Assembly: GCA_007124105.1 (NCBI GenBank)
Contig: SLFT01000146.1
Location: 1-21,784 of the forward strand
Direction of reading: 5' to 3'
From: Candidatus Hydrogenedentota bacterium
GTDB taxonomy: Bacteria > Hydrogenedentota > Hydrogenedentia > Hydrogenedentales > CAITNO01
Length of the DNA stretch: 21,784 nt
A model generated the notes under the pieces. That model had not been told where the DNA came from. It saw only the letters and a program-made list of their open reading frames with translations, and did no database searches. Shown here piece by piece: positions 7,401 to 14,900 of the stretch. Positions within the stretch are counted from its first letter, which is position 1; the number at the start of each line of letters is the position of its first letter. Both the position numbers and the translations under genes were made by a program.

Positions 7401-7639
7401 TTAGCGCCGCGTGGCGTATCGAAGACAACGTGTTCCATCTCGATGTAACCGTGCCGCCAGGCGTAAAAGCGATTGTACAACTGCCCACAAGCGATCCGGC
7501 GTCTGTAAACGAAAGCGGCAACACCCTTGACGACGCCGGCATCACTCTATTGGACACGGCAAACAACCTCTTATGCGAAATCGCCTCGGGAACTTACGCC
7601 TTCAAAGTAACAGCGCCCGCTCTGAATGACCTGCTATAA
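4418..7639 (+). CDS. Secreted alpha-L-rhamnosidase, GH78
   Basis: A 1073-residue exported enzyme that hydrolyses terminal alpha-L-rhamnose from glycans such as pectic or arabinogalactan side chains, or rhamnosides. The signal peptide ends at AFA|ADE (about residue 19) and has no basic residue before its hydrophobic core. Domains in order: Ig-like domain (about 25-140, RPRFTWQL); a lectin-like beta-sandwich (about 165-310); the rhamnosidase N-terminal domain (about 340-500, LNGERVGDYYFAPGWTDY); a concanavalin-like domain (about 505-615, YDFGQNMVGW); the (alpha/alpha)6 catalytic barrel (about 620-955); and a C-terminal beta domain (about 955-1030). The conserved acidic motif DCPQRDERLGWTGD is at 656-669, with E662 the likely general acid and D669 nearby. 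TTWERW carries E923, the likely base. All key residues are present. The start has GGAGA eight bases upstream and an in-frame stop at 4394. Confidence 0.93.
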   Translation: MYVLLAACLLCILVSPAFAADETLRPANLRVEYRAAPQGINEERPRFTWQLLCGRRGCAQTAWQLQVADTPENIETTNVFWDSGKVQDGTPVLRPYDGPPLRPRMRYWWRVRVWDEDDVMSEWSPTAHFSTGLPEDDGWRAQWIGHDVEDAADIEAADAAPPEKAHWIWHPDAPSRETALFRRVVALPDDALIVNAPLMVTADDSVRVWINGRRVGVGQPEMRNWRTVNYHLVAALLRPGRNILALEATGKRGVAGVMATLRISLRDGTVLDVVTDNTWKTSPALADDSWRHPDYDDTNWTHATAHAAFGEAPWNESRLETARFKPVAHLRHTFTPRNDIRRATLYATALGIYEMRLNGERVGDYYFAPGWTDYRERVYYHSYDVTDLLRPGAENALGALLAHGWYAGHLSLHGPEIYGTRPRLMAQLEIEYADGQRETVLTDGSWRAAHGAIRGADFQMGETRDFHRAVTGWDQPGYDDDAWTPASTTPPEIVPRRVQAHPGPPVKHCETIAARSVSEPRPGVYVYDFGQNMVGWTRITLAGHPGQRIRIRHAEMLEEDGMLYTDALRRATATNVYHLAEAGEITLEPAFTFHGFRYVELRGVDAPPPLESVAGIVLRSEAPITTAFACSEPLLNQLVSNIEWGLKGNYLEIPTDCPQRDERLGWTGDAQFFMPTALYMADVGAFFTKWFVDLIQDSQAEDGSFAHVAPDIGLGGGATAWGDAAILCPWLFYQYYGDTRIIERHFDNMVRGMEFLASKSDNYTSSSIGFGDWLNLGGGAKNEVIFTAYYAHLAGLMANMAAVIGRSDQAKEYADLRDNIRDAFVAMFIDEDGRILESSQTGYALAFAFELIPQHLREAAAQRFVEEIERFDGHLATGFIGTPRLLPALTQAGRDDIAWGLLMNTSYPSWLYQVTLGATTTWERWNGWTPEEGFGDPNMNSFNHYAFGAVGEWIFNRVVGIFPGEPGFKTVRIAPTPGGGLSWARMTYQSIRGPISAAWRIEDNVFHLDVTVPPGVKAIVQLPTSDPASVNESGNTLDDAGITLLDTANNLLCEIASGTYAFKVTAPALNDLL

Positions 7640-7741
7640 TAAGTTTACTTGTGAGCGCCGTGTTATGAGCTATGTAGAGCTGGATGCCACGTCCATCTTC
7701 GGGTGTATAAATAGTTGACCGAAAAAGCCAGGGCTTTCTCA

Positions 7742-8845
7742 GTGAAAATTGTGCATGTATATAAGGATTTTGATCCGCCCATTCATGGCGGCATGGAACG
7801 CCATATTGCTCTTTTGTGCCATTTTCAGAAGCAATGGTGTGATGTAGAGGCGCTGGTCTGTTCCCGCCGCTTGCGCAGTCGGCGGGTAGTGCATGACGGT
7901 GTTCCGGTTACCTTTGTGGGCGAATGGGGCCGCTTTCAGAGCGCGCCGGCTTCGCCCCTTTTTCCGTTGTACATGCGCCGGAGCCGCGCCGACGTAATGG
8001 TGGTGCATAGTCCCAATCCGACGGCGGAACTGGGATGGCTGATGTCGCGTCCGAGAGGCGCGCTGGTTGTGCGGTATCAGAGCGATGTGGTGCGCCAGGC
8101 CGCGGCCATGCGTCTGTATCGTCCCTTCCTGATGCGTTTCCTTGCCAACGCAGCCATGATTTTGCCCACCTCGGAGCACTATGTGGCCTCCTCGCCGGTG
8201 TTGCAGCGTTTTGCGGATAAATGCCGCGTAACGCCGTTGGGCATTGTGGCCGATGAGTACGCGGCGCCCGACGCGGATCAGATAGAAGCGGTCCATGCGC
8301 GGCACGGCGCTCCTTTTGTTTTCTTCTGCGGTGTGCATCGTTATTACAAGGGATTGCCCTGGCTGATTCGCGCGGCGGCGCGGATACAGGCGCCCGTGGT
8401 GATTGCCGGCGACGGTCCAGAACGGGAGAATAATCAGGCGCTGGCCGCTTCGCTGGGCTTGGACGTCGCTTTTCCCGGCAGATTGAGCCATGAATTGCTG
8501 CGTGCGTATTTGCATGCTTGCGCCGTTTTTGTGTTTCCATCGGTGGAACGAAGCGAAGCCTTCGGCTTGTCCGTTCTGGAGGCGCATGCCTGCGGGGCGC
8601 CGGTAGTTGCCACGCGCCTGGGGACCGGCGTGGAATACGTGAACGAGGACGGGAAGACGGGCCTAAACGTGCCGCCCAGGGACGCGGATGCGCTGGCTGA
8701 AGCGGTGAATCGCCTGCTTGCGGATGCTTCGTTGCGGCAAAGCATGGGCGCGTACGCGCGCGAACGCGTCCGCACGCATTTCGACGCCGAATCGTTGGCG
8801 CGCCAGGAGTATGAACTCTATCAGCAAGCGATGCGCTGCGATTGA
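7742..8845 (+). CDS. Glycosyltransferase family 4 (GT-B) protein
   Basis: A 367-residue GT-B fold glycosyltransferase, probably at the cytoplasmic face of the membrane, adding a sugar from a nucleotide donor to a surface-glycan precursor. The N-terminal start KIVHVYKDFDPPIHGGMERH has the GG loop typical of GT4. The C-terminal Rossmann domain (PF00534) has FFCGVHRYYKGLPWLIRA, VIAGDGPE, and the retaining EX7E motif in SEAFGLSVLEA with E272 and E280. I chose the GTG at 7742 because KIVHVY is the usual first strand and AGGG lies upstream; a TTG at 7715 would add nine residues. It is the first gene of a surface-polysaccharide block with the GlcNAc-1-P transferase and ligase. The donor and acceptor sugars are unknown. 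A TATAAA at 7706-7711 could be a -10 but has no clear -35. Confidence 0.88.
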   Translation: MKIVHVYKDFDPPIHGGMERHIALLCHFQKQWCDVEALVCSRRLRSRRVVHDGVPVTFVGEWGRFQSAPASPLFPLYMRRSRADVMVVHSPNPTAELGWLMSRPRGALVVRYQSDVVRQAAAMRLYRPFLMRFLANAAMILPTSEHYVASSPVLQRFADKCRVTPLGIVADEYAAPDADQIEAVHARHGAPFVFFCGVHRYYKGLPWLIRAAARIQAPVVIAGDGPERENNQALAASLGLDVAFPGRLSHELLRAYLHACAVFVFPSVERSEAFGLSVLEAHACGAPVVATRLGTGVEYVNEDGKTGLNVPPRDADALAEAVNRLLADASLRQSMGAYARERVRTHFDAESLARQEYELYQQAMRCD

Positions 8846-8870
8846 TCCGCGTAAGAACCTGCATTATACA
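8842..8870 (+). promoter_or_regulatory. Possible promoter for the GlcNAc-1-P transferase and ligase genes
   Basis: TTGATC (8842-8847) and TATACA (8865-8870) are 17 bases apart, each 4 of 6 to consensus, with the -35 overlapping the stop of the GT4 gene. It would give a leader of about 150 bases. It is a weak call, but the 182-base gap after GT4 makes an internal promoter reasonable. Confidence 0.35.
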
Positions 8871-9027
8871 TCCCGGCAATGTTACTATATGCGGAATCAT
8901 TTCTGTGGGGACAGCCGCGCTTCCATGAGACGGCATCGGCAGAGATGAATGATATAGAGGCTTATCTGAAACTGCGCGCGTGGATGCCGCATTTTGAATA
9001 AGATATCCGTTGGTTCGGAACAATAAC

Positions 9028-10143
9028 ATGAATCCTAATCACTATCTTGTTTACGCATATTTGCTGACGATTACCTTCGCCCTGTCCTGGCTGCTTACCC
9101 GCGTCATGCGCAAGGCGGCGCTGCGTTTCAATATTTTGGACCACCCCATTGGCCGCAAGGCGCACAGTGAGCCTACGCCGCTGCTGGGCGGCGTTGCCAT
9201 CTTTGGCGCGTTCTATATCGTGGTGATGGCGCATCTCGTTGCGTTAATTGTTTTGCAGCCCTACGGCCCCGAATGGATGGACGCCAAATTATCGGCCATG
9301 CTGGGCGCAGACGGCGGACTCAAACTAGCGGGCATTCTGGTGGCGGGCGTCATGATATTTCTGTTGGGCGTTATTGACGACCTTCATGTGCTGACGCCGT
9401 GGATGAAACTGGCAGGCCAGATCGTAATCGCACTCGTACTGGCAGGTTTTGGGTTGCGCATTCGTGTCTTTATCTTCAACGACCCCGTCTCCTCTACCAT
9501 CGCTACCGTGTTCTGGATGGTGTTGATTGTGAACAGCATGAACCTTCTGGACAACATGGATGGACTGAGCGCTGGCGTGTCCGTTATCGCGGCCGCCACC
9601 TTTTTCCTGTGTGTACAGCCTTTTGACACGTACTTTATGGTGCGTGTGCTCCTGGTCATCTTCGCGGGCGCCATGGGCGGTTTTTTGTGGTACAATCTGC
9701 CGCCGGCGTCCATATTCATGGGCGATTGCGGCGCCATGTTCAGCGGTTATTTCCTTGCAACGGTGGCCGTGGTGGGCACGTTCCATCTGGAAGGCGCCAG
9801 CCCGCGCGTTGCCGTGGCTGCTCCGGTAATGGCGCTCAGCGTACCCCTTTTTGACACGTTGAGTGTAATCTATATCCGCTTGCGCAACGGCGATTCCATC
9901 ATGCTGGGCGACAAACGCCACTTTTCACACCGGCTCGTGGAGGTGGGCATGCGCCCGGCGATGGCGGTGTATTTCATCTTCATGGTGGCCGGCCTGGTTG
10001 GGCTGAATGGCGCTTTGTTGCCGTATTTGAACATGGGCGGCACCGTAATTATCACGGCGCAGACATTCGGCATCTTTGTGTTGATTGTATTGCTGATGAA
10101 TGCCGGCAAGAGAAATGGAGAGAATCAAGCAAATGGCGAGTAA
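9028..10143 (+). CDS. WecA/TagO-type polyprenyl-phosphate GlcNAc-1-phosphate transferase
   Basis: A 371-residue polytopic inner-membrane enzyme of the MraY/WecA/TagO family (PF00953), with about ten hydrophobic segments. It moves a HexNAc-1-phosphate from its UDP-sugar to undecaprenyl phosphate, the first committed step of a lipid-linked surface glycan. Family motifs are present in order: DHPIGRKAHSEPTPLLGG near residues 36-53, the Mg-binding DD pair D117-D118 in GVIDDL, NLLDNMDGL at 172-180 (catalytic Asp region), MGDCG at 231-235, and GDKRHFSHRL at 294-303 with H298 and H301. That last His segment is typical of the WecA side of the family rather than MraY. I use the ATG at 9028 (CGGAA upstream); a TTG at 9010 would add six residues. 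It overlaps the ligase gene by about 11 bases, which suggests coupled translation. Confidence 0.92.
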   Translation: MNPNHYLVYAYLLTITFALSWLLTRVMRKAALRFNILDHPIGRKAHSEPTPLLGGVAIFGAFYIVVMAHLVALIVLQPYGPEWMDAKLSAMLGADGGLKLAGILVAGVMIFLLGVIDDLHVLTPWMKLAGQIVIALVLAGFGLRIRVFIFNDPVSSTIATVFWMVLIVNSMNLLDNMDGLSAGVSVIAAATFFLCVQPFDTYFMVRVLLVIFAGAMGGFLWYNLPPASIFMGDCGAMFSGYFLATVAVVGTFHLEGASPRVAVAAPVMALSVPLFDTLSVIYIRLRNGDSIMLGDKRHFSHRLVEVGMRPAMAVYFIFMVAGLVGLNGALLPYLNMGGTVIITAQTFGIFVLIVLLMNAGKRNGENQANGE

Positions 10144-13108
10144 GCGCAAGCCCCCGTCGCGGAAGAAAACGAATAACGCCCCGCCCGTGGCCGCCGTGGA
10201 AACGCCGGCGGAGGTTTCGGGCAATTATATCGAACAATACTGGCCCGAACAGTTCGCGTCCGTGCGCACGACCTTGTTTGTATTCGCAGCGTGGGTTGCG
10301 CTGGCGGCGGCGCTTTTTGCCACGGCGTCGTTCCGCGGCTTTGTTCCCCTGAAAGTCGGCCTGGCCCAATGGCTCAATCTTACATCGCCCGAGGTAGTGT
10401 CGCCAGGCAACTACGACGTTGCGCTGGTTCTATGGGGATTGGGCACGGTGGCGCTCTCGGGCATCATTCATCCGGGCGTTGGCGTTGGGGTGTTGTTGCT
10501 GGCGCGTCCCTGGTTGGATGGGTACACGTTTTTCACTGAGAATATCTATTTTGTCTGGGGAATTTATCTGCTCTGCGCGTTGTGGTTGATTCAGGTGATT
10601 ACGGGTCGCCGGCGACTCAACGCGCCCCCTCCAGTGTTGCTCCTGGGCGGGCTGTTGTTGGTTATGGCGGTGGTCGTTCCCTTCTCTTATCAATTCAACA
10701 ACAGCTACCAGCACTTATTTCTTTGGGCGGGGTACGCCGTTTTATTTTTGTTGGTTGTCAATTCAGCCCGGGACCACGCTTCATGGGGCGTACTCATGAC
10801 CGTGTTGCTGGTGGGCATGACGGCTCAGGCTGCATTTAGCATAATGCATTTCGAGTACCTGTTGCCTTATTTGCGCAAGTACCTGCTCGAGAACCCGGCG
10901 GCGTTGCAACGCCATTTTGGCACTTCGGTGCTTACACCGGAACTGGCGCATCGGCTGAATACCAACCGCGCTTTTGGCACCATGCTGTTTCCCAATGCCC
11001 TGGCCGCTTTCCTGCTGCTAAGCGTTCCTTTTACACTCGCCACGCTTACGGTCTGGTGGCGTGCCGCTGACGGCACACTGAAACATCCTGCGGGAAATCA
11101 GTTGACAACGCCAGCGCCCTCAGACAAGATTGTGCATCTGGTGACTACAGTGATTACCGGCATCGCCACCTTTCTCTGTGTCTTCTTTGTAGCCCATTTC
11201 CCGCGTACTTATCTGGAAACAACGCCGTTCTATCTGGAATTCGCGCCCGTGACGGTGTTTGCATTTCTTGTAGCCTGCGGCGTTTCTCTGGTGTTCCTGC
11301 TGTTATTGTCGAAGTATGGGCTTGCGGGGGTGTGGCGGTTGCTCCGCTTTGGCGGCACACTGGTTATCGCGCTGATATTGCTTCGCGCGTTATGGGTCAC
11401 CTATTCGCGCGGCGCCTATCTTGGTCTGATATTCTCGGCTCTGTGGGGCGTGGCCCTTTTCTGGCTGACCCCCGCGCGGACGCAACGCGTGGCCGCGGCG
11501 CTGCCCGGGATCAATAAGGTGGTACGTGTGGCTCTTGTGTTGCTTGTTATCGGCGCAACCGTTATGACAGTACTCGGGCTGGGTGGTACGCCCTCCCAGG
11601 CGCAGACGACGGGAAACACCCGCCCGCGCACGACAGCAACATCTGCGGGCAACCAGCAAACGCGTCTCCAGGAAGAAGGCATCCGCCTGAGCGCCACGGA
11701 GATGGTGGACCCCGCGTCGCTGCGTCTGCGTTTTGGGTATTGGGGCGTTGCGCTACGCATGGTGCTGAACAACCCGGTTACCGGTGTTGGACCGGGGAAC
11801 TTTGGCGTGGCCTATGCCCCGCATCAATACATTGGCGCTGCCGACGTACGCGAAGCGCACAATGGTTTCCTACAGATGTTTGCCGAGACAGGCTTATTGG
11901 GCGGCCTCTTATTTGCCGCATTCTGGCTGTATTTTGGACTATGGGGCGCCTGGCGTATTATTACCGAAGAAGATCGCGGTGAAAAACTGCTGTTGCTGGG
12001 CCTGTATACAGGGGTGACGGCGTTTTGCTTGCACGCCTTCTTGGACATCAATTTCAGCCACCCCTCACTTGTTATGTTTGTGATGACCTTCGCGGGGCTG
12101 TTTTACGCGCGCGCCGCCATCACACGACCGGCGTCTTCGAAAACAACCGATGCCCAGACAGCAACAGATAGCGAACCAGTTGTGACCCATCGTATTGCCG
12201 CGACACTCCTGCTTGCGCTCCTTATGCTGTGCGCCGGCGCGGTCTTTCGCGTGTACGCGCAAAAAATAACGTTAAGCCGGTTTAACTTTCTTCAGGTCAC
12301 TAATGACGCGCATTTGACCCAACGCATGCTCGCCGGACGATTTTTCTTAGAAGAGTTGAATCAATTCGGTGGGGTTATTAGTCGTGGTGAAACACCTGAA
12401 AAATATCCCCAACTCCGGATATCGCGCGCTCGTTTCTTTCTTGAGGAAGAACATTATGAGCGTTTTGCGGATGGGTGCGTCTATTATGAACCGTCCCCGA
12501 GCGAGCCTGACAGATTCCTACGGCTGGAACGGGGCGAGTTGCCGCCAGGCAATGGGTTGATGCTGGTGGCCAACCGCCCCTATCGTATTCGCGACGCCGC
12601 ACTGGAACGTATCGCTGAATGGATGGAGGAACTTGAACGAATTGACAGATGGTTTCCCCATAACCATGAACTGGCCATAAAGATGGTGGAATGGCTTCAA
12701 CTGCATGTGCATCATGTCTATGGGCCGCAGTTTGAGGAGATGCGCCCTCAATGGATCGCAGATTATCTGAAATGGGCAGAAACGGTAATGTTGCGCAACC
12801 CCTATCATGCCGACGCACATAGGCTTTATTGGCGGGCCTTACTCTGGTACACTTTTCATACAGATGACGTAGACAAGGAAGAACTTTTTCCAAAAATAAT
12901 AGAGCAGGCACACATTATCCTCGAATTGACGCCTATTGAACCACGAAGTCGTAATGCCTACGCCTTTGCGTTGTCAGAAATGGGCGCGTATTATGCGGAG
13001 CAAGGCGACGATGAGCGCGCGGCCGCGCTTATGAAACAGGCCGAGGAATGGGAACAAAAAGCGCGCGATCTGATGGCTGCGAGGCGCCAGGCGCAGGTTT
13101 ATCGTTGA
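10133..13108 (+). CDS. O-antigen ligase-like membrane protein with C-terminal helical/TPR extension
   Basis: A large protein of about 991 residues. A basic, Pro-rich cytoplasmic N-terminus (MASKRKPPSRKK) is followed by 12 or so membrane segments up to about residue 705. The Wzy_C/WaaL core (PF04932) contains YSRGAYLG at 424-431, a large loop (about 480-540), GVGPGNFG at 551-558, and EAHNGFLQMFAETGLLGG around H576. These are the conserved Arg/His regions of O-antigen ligases and polymerases. It probably transfers undecaprenyl-linked glycan to a lipid or protein acceptor on the periplasmic face. After the last membrane segment come about 280 soluble residues rich in helices (AALERIAEWMEELERIDRWF, then YAFALSEMGAYYAEQGDDER), resembling TPR. 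Starts at 10100 and 10115 are also possible; 10133 has GGAGAG upstream. Ligase and polymerase cannot be separated by sequence alone. Confidence 0.85.
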   Translation: MASKRKPPSRKKTNNAPPVAAVETPAEVSGNYIEQYWPEQFASVRTTLFVFAAWVALAAALFATASFRGFVPLKVGLAQWLNLTSPEVVSPGNYDVALVLWGLGTVALSGIIHPGVGVGVLLLARPWLDGYTFFTENIYFVWGIYLLCALWLIQVITGRRRLNAPPPVLLLGGLLLVMAVVVPFSYQFNNSYQHLFLWAGYAVLFLLVVNSARDHASWGVLMTVLLVGMTAQAAFSIMHFEYLLPYLRKYLLENPAALQRHFGTSVLTPELAHRLNTNRAFGTMLFPNALAAFLLLSVPFTLATLTVWWRAADGTLKHPAGNQLTTPAPSDKIVHLVTTVITGIATFLCVFFVAHFPRTYLETTPFYLEFAPVTVFAFLVACGVSLVFLLLLSKYGLAGVWRLLRFGGTLVIALILLRALWVTYSRGAYLGLIFSALWGVALFWLTPARTQRVAAALPGINKVVRVALVLLVIGATVMTVLGLGGTPSQAQTTGNTRPRTTATSAGNQQTRLQEEGIRLSATEMVDPASLRLRFGYWGVALRMVLNNPVTGVGPGNFGVAYAPHQYIGAADVREAHNGFLQMFAETGLLGGLLFAAFWLYFGLWGAWRIITEEDRGEKLLLLGLYTGVTAFCLHAFLDINFSHPSLVMFVMTFAGLFYARAAITRPASSKTTDAQTATDSEPVVTHRIAATLLLALLMLCAGAVFRVYAQKITLSRFNFLQVTNDAHLTQRMLAGRFFLEELNQFGGVISRGETPEKYPQLRISRARFFLEEEHYERFADGCVYYEPSPSEPDRFLRLERGELPPGNGLMLVANRPYRIRDAALERIAEWMEELERIDRWFPHNHELAIKMVEWLQLHVHHVYGPQFEEMRPQWIADYLKWAETVMLRNPYHADAHRLYWRALLWYTFHTDDVDKEELFPKIIEQAHIILELTPIEPRSRNAYAFALSEMGAYYAEQGDDERAAALMKQAEEWEQKARDLMAARRQAQVYR

Positions 13109-13148
13109 CCTCGAAAATTTGTCGTCAAATGGTGTCTCAAAACTTGTA

Positions 13149-13178
13149 TTGACAAGCGTTACCAAAGAGTTGTGTAAA
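13149..13178 (+). promoter_or_regulatory. Predicted sigma-70 promoter of the DUF1573 lipoprotein gene
   Basis: Perfect -35 TTGACA at 13149-13154 and TGTAAA at 13173-13178, 18 bases apart. It lies 41 bases after the ligase stop. The start point near 13186 gives a leader of about 150 bases that includes the hairpin at 13288-13306. Confidence 0.55.
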
Positions 13179-13287
13179 AATGTATCGCAACCGTGCCTTG
13201 TATGCACAGGATGCGCCTTACATAGCGTTCCAAGACTATTTTCTGGTGATTAGGAAGTACAGTAGTATAGGTTTTTCGTAATAACAA

Positions 13288-13306
13288 CGCACAATAATCT
13301 TGTGCG
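13288..13306 (+). promoter_or_regulatory. Leader hairpin before the DUF1573 lipoprotein gene
   Basis: CGCACAA (13288-13294), loop TAATC, TTGTGCG (13300-13306): a perfect 7-bp stem with a 5-base loop, about 15 bases before the purine-rich ribosome binding site GGGAAAGGG. No U tract follows, so a terminator is unlikely. A role in mRNA stability or translation, or a protein-binding palindrome, is possible. Confidence 0.4.
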
Positions 13307-13335
13307 CTGTACATACCTAGGGAAAGGGTTCTACG

Positions 13336-14670
13336 ATGAAAAATGTACGTGTGATATTGGTTTTTGTAGTGGTTTGCTTTGTGGCTTTCTCTTGCGGTCA
13401 GCCAACGCCCCCTGCCGGGCCGCCGACGGCGCCAACCCCGAAAGATGACGTACAAGAAACGGCAACGCCCGTCGAAACGCTGGACGATGTGGGCGAAACG
13501 GAGACTGAGGAGGCGGACGTTGCGGAGGACGCCGAAGAACCGGTCGAGGATATCGAAGAACCGGTCGAGGACGCCGAGGAACCTGCCGAGGATGAAGCCA
13601 AGGACGCCGGAGAACCGGCTGTTGAAGGCGGTACACCAAAATTAGTGGTGCCCGAACCGACCTATGATTTTGGTACGCGTCAGGACTCCGAGACGGTGGT
13701 GCATGGGTTCACGCTTCGGAACGAAGGCACGGGCATGCTGGAAATCAAGAATGTGCGCGCGGCGTGCGGCTGCACGGCGATGGAACTTGACAAGGATAAA
13801 CTGGCGCCGGGCGAAGAGGTCGAAATCGGCGTCAGCACCAACCTGCGCGGTCGGCAGGGCCAGCGTACCTTCGCGGTCACGGTGACCACCAATGACCCCG
13901 ATGAGCCCATGACCCGCTTGCGCATGACCGGCAATGTGGAACCGGCAATCAGAGTCGAGCCCGAACGCATCAATTTTGGCGACGTCTACGACGACACGCC
14001 CCTGTCGGAAACCGTCAACATCAAGGCCACTGTTGACGACCTTACTTTCAAGGTAAATTCCGCCGAGTTAAGCGACATGGACTTTATCGAGCACGAGATA
14101 GAGGAAGTCGAACCGGGGCGTTCGTACAATATTCACGTAAAAACCACTGGCGAACTGCCGCAGGGACATCATCGGAGCCGCATGATTATTAGAACCGATG
14201 CCCGCGAACGGTCTGTTATCTGGCTGCCCATAAATCTGCAGGTGGTGGGCGCGTTGCAGATCATGCCGCCAACCATCAATATCATGCATAGCGATACGCC
14301 TGGCGAAGTGGCGCCCTTGATGCAGCTGCGCATTACAGCGGGGCGCGTGGATGAATTCGAAATTCAAGAAGTTATCGTTCCGGTGGACGATATCGAAGCG
14401 GAATTGATCGAATCCAGTCAAAATACGTATCTGTTGCGTCTTTCCAATATGCCCCAATCGGATATACTTGAAGACAAAGCCGTTATTCTAAAAACCAATA
14501 TTGAAGGGCATGAGGAAGTCAAAATCCCATTCAACGTCACCAAACCGCGCATCCGACCGCAGTCAGGAGGACAACCGGCGCGGCTTTCCCCCGAACAAAT
14601 TCAGCAGATGCGACAGCGGGCAACGGCAGCGACTGAAACTGACGAGGATGCGGATGTTGACGAAGAGTAG
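13336..14670 (+). CDS. DUF1573 domain lipoprotein with acidic tandem-repeat linker
   Basis: A 444-residue exported protein. The signal peptide MKNVRVILVFVVVCFVAFSC ends in a lipobox-like AFSC (C20; phenylalanine at -2 is unusual). Residues 21-105 are disordered: a Pro-rich part, then a very acidic stretch with three heptads of the type EEPVED. The DUF1573 domain follows at about 105-215: TYDFGTRQDSE, RNEGTGMLEIKNV, AACGCT (142-147) and KLAPGE. The CGCT pair is family-typical. Further Ig-like beta domains run to about 415, and a Gln/Thr/Glu tail ends the protein. It resembles HYDIN-type abnormal-spindle repeats found in many exported proteins of unknown role; a surface-anchored spacer or binding protein is inferred. 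The ribosome binding site GGGAAAGGG fits the ATG at 13336. It has its own promoter and terminator, so it may be monocistronic. It is a paralogue of the gene at the left edge. Confidence 0.85.
   Translation: MKNVRVILVFVVVCFVAFSCGQPTPPAGPPTAPTPKDDVQETATPVETLDDVGETETEEADVAEDAEEPVEDIEEPVEDAEEPAEDEAKDAGEPAVEGGTPKLVVPEPTYDFGTRQDSETVVHGFTLRNEGTGMLEIKNVRAACGCTAMELDKDKLAPGEEVEIGVSTNLRGRQGQRTFAVTVTTNDPDEPMTRLRMTGNVEPAIRVEPERINFGDVYDDTPLSETVNIKATVDDLTFKVNSAELSDMDFIEHEIEEVEPGRSYNIHVKTTGELPQGHHRSRMIIRTDARERSVIWLPINLQVVGALQIMPPTINIMHSDTPGEVAPLMQLRITAGRVDEFEIQEVIVPVDDIEAELIESSQNTYLLRLSNMPQSDILEDKAVILKTNIEGHEEVKIPFNVTKPRIRPQSGGQPARLSPEQIQQMRQRATAATETDEDADVDEE
13531..13593 (+). repeat. Three tandem 21-bp repeats coding for acidic heptads
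   Basis: Units at 13531-13551, 13552-13572 and 13573-13593 encode AEEPVED, IEEPVED and AEEPAED. Units one and two share 18 identical consecutive bases (CGAAGAACCGGTCGAGGA); the third differs at several positions. It is an in-frame minisatellite in the disordered linker and could change copy number. Confidence 0.8.
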
Positions 14671-14678
14671 GACACAGC

Positions 14679-14753
14679 ATGCGTAACATTTTGCGGCGCA
14701 TGGCCAAGCAAGACGCTGTCCGCGTCAGCCTTTCCGTTTTGCTGTTACTGTGA
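14679..14753 (+). CDS. Very small ORF, 24 residues, doubtful
   Basis: An ATG nine bases after the DUF1573 stop starts a 24-residue frame with a basic N-terminal half (MRNILRRMAKQDAVR) and a short hydrophobic end (VSLSVLLLL). GGA lies seven bases before the ATG. It sits before the terminator at 14783-14817, so it would be on the DUF1573 transcript. It could be a small membrane peptide, the stub of a broken signal peptide, or nothing. Confidence 0.2.
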   Translation: MRNILRRMAKQDAVRVSLSVLLLL

Positions 14754-14782
14754 TGAAACCTGTTAGCGTATAAGTAAAGTCC

Positions 14783-14817
14783 AAAGCCTTGGAGTCCGTA
14801 AGGGTTCCAGGGCTTTT
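14783..14817 (+). terminator. Intrinsic terminator of the DUF1573 lipoprotein gene
   Basis: AAAGCC plus TTGGA (14783-14793) pairs with TCCAG plus GGCTTT (14806-14816), 11 pairs with one G-U and a 12-base loop. The stem ends in a TTTT run (14814-14817). It lies about 110 bases past the DUF1573 stop and before the ribosome binding site of the next gene. Confidence 0.6.
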
Positions 14818-14900
14818 GCATTGTATGCCCTCTAAGCGCGATAATGCTGGCTGGTATCGAGGGAGCATCAGATACACAACAGAAAAGGAGTGTTCTTGTC

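Noticed and set aside
8945..9001. 18-codon ORF before the GlcNAc-1-P transferase gene
   Set aside because: Poor ribosome binding site and no distinctive composition; likely chance.
7908..9029. Long minus-strand open frame of 373 codons opposite the GT4 gene
   Set aside because: Arg/Pro-rich composition, no recognisable motif, and it is antisense to a glycosyltransferase with all expected motifs.
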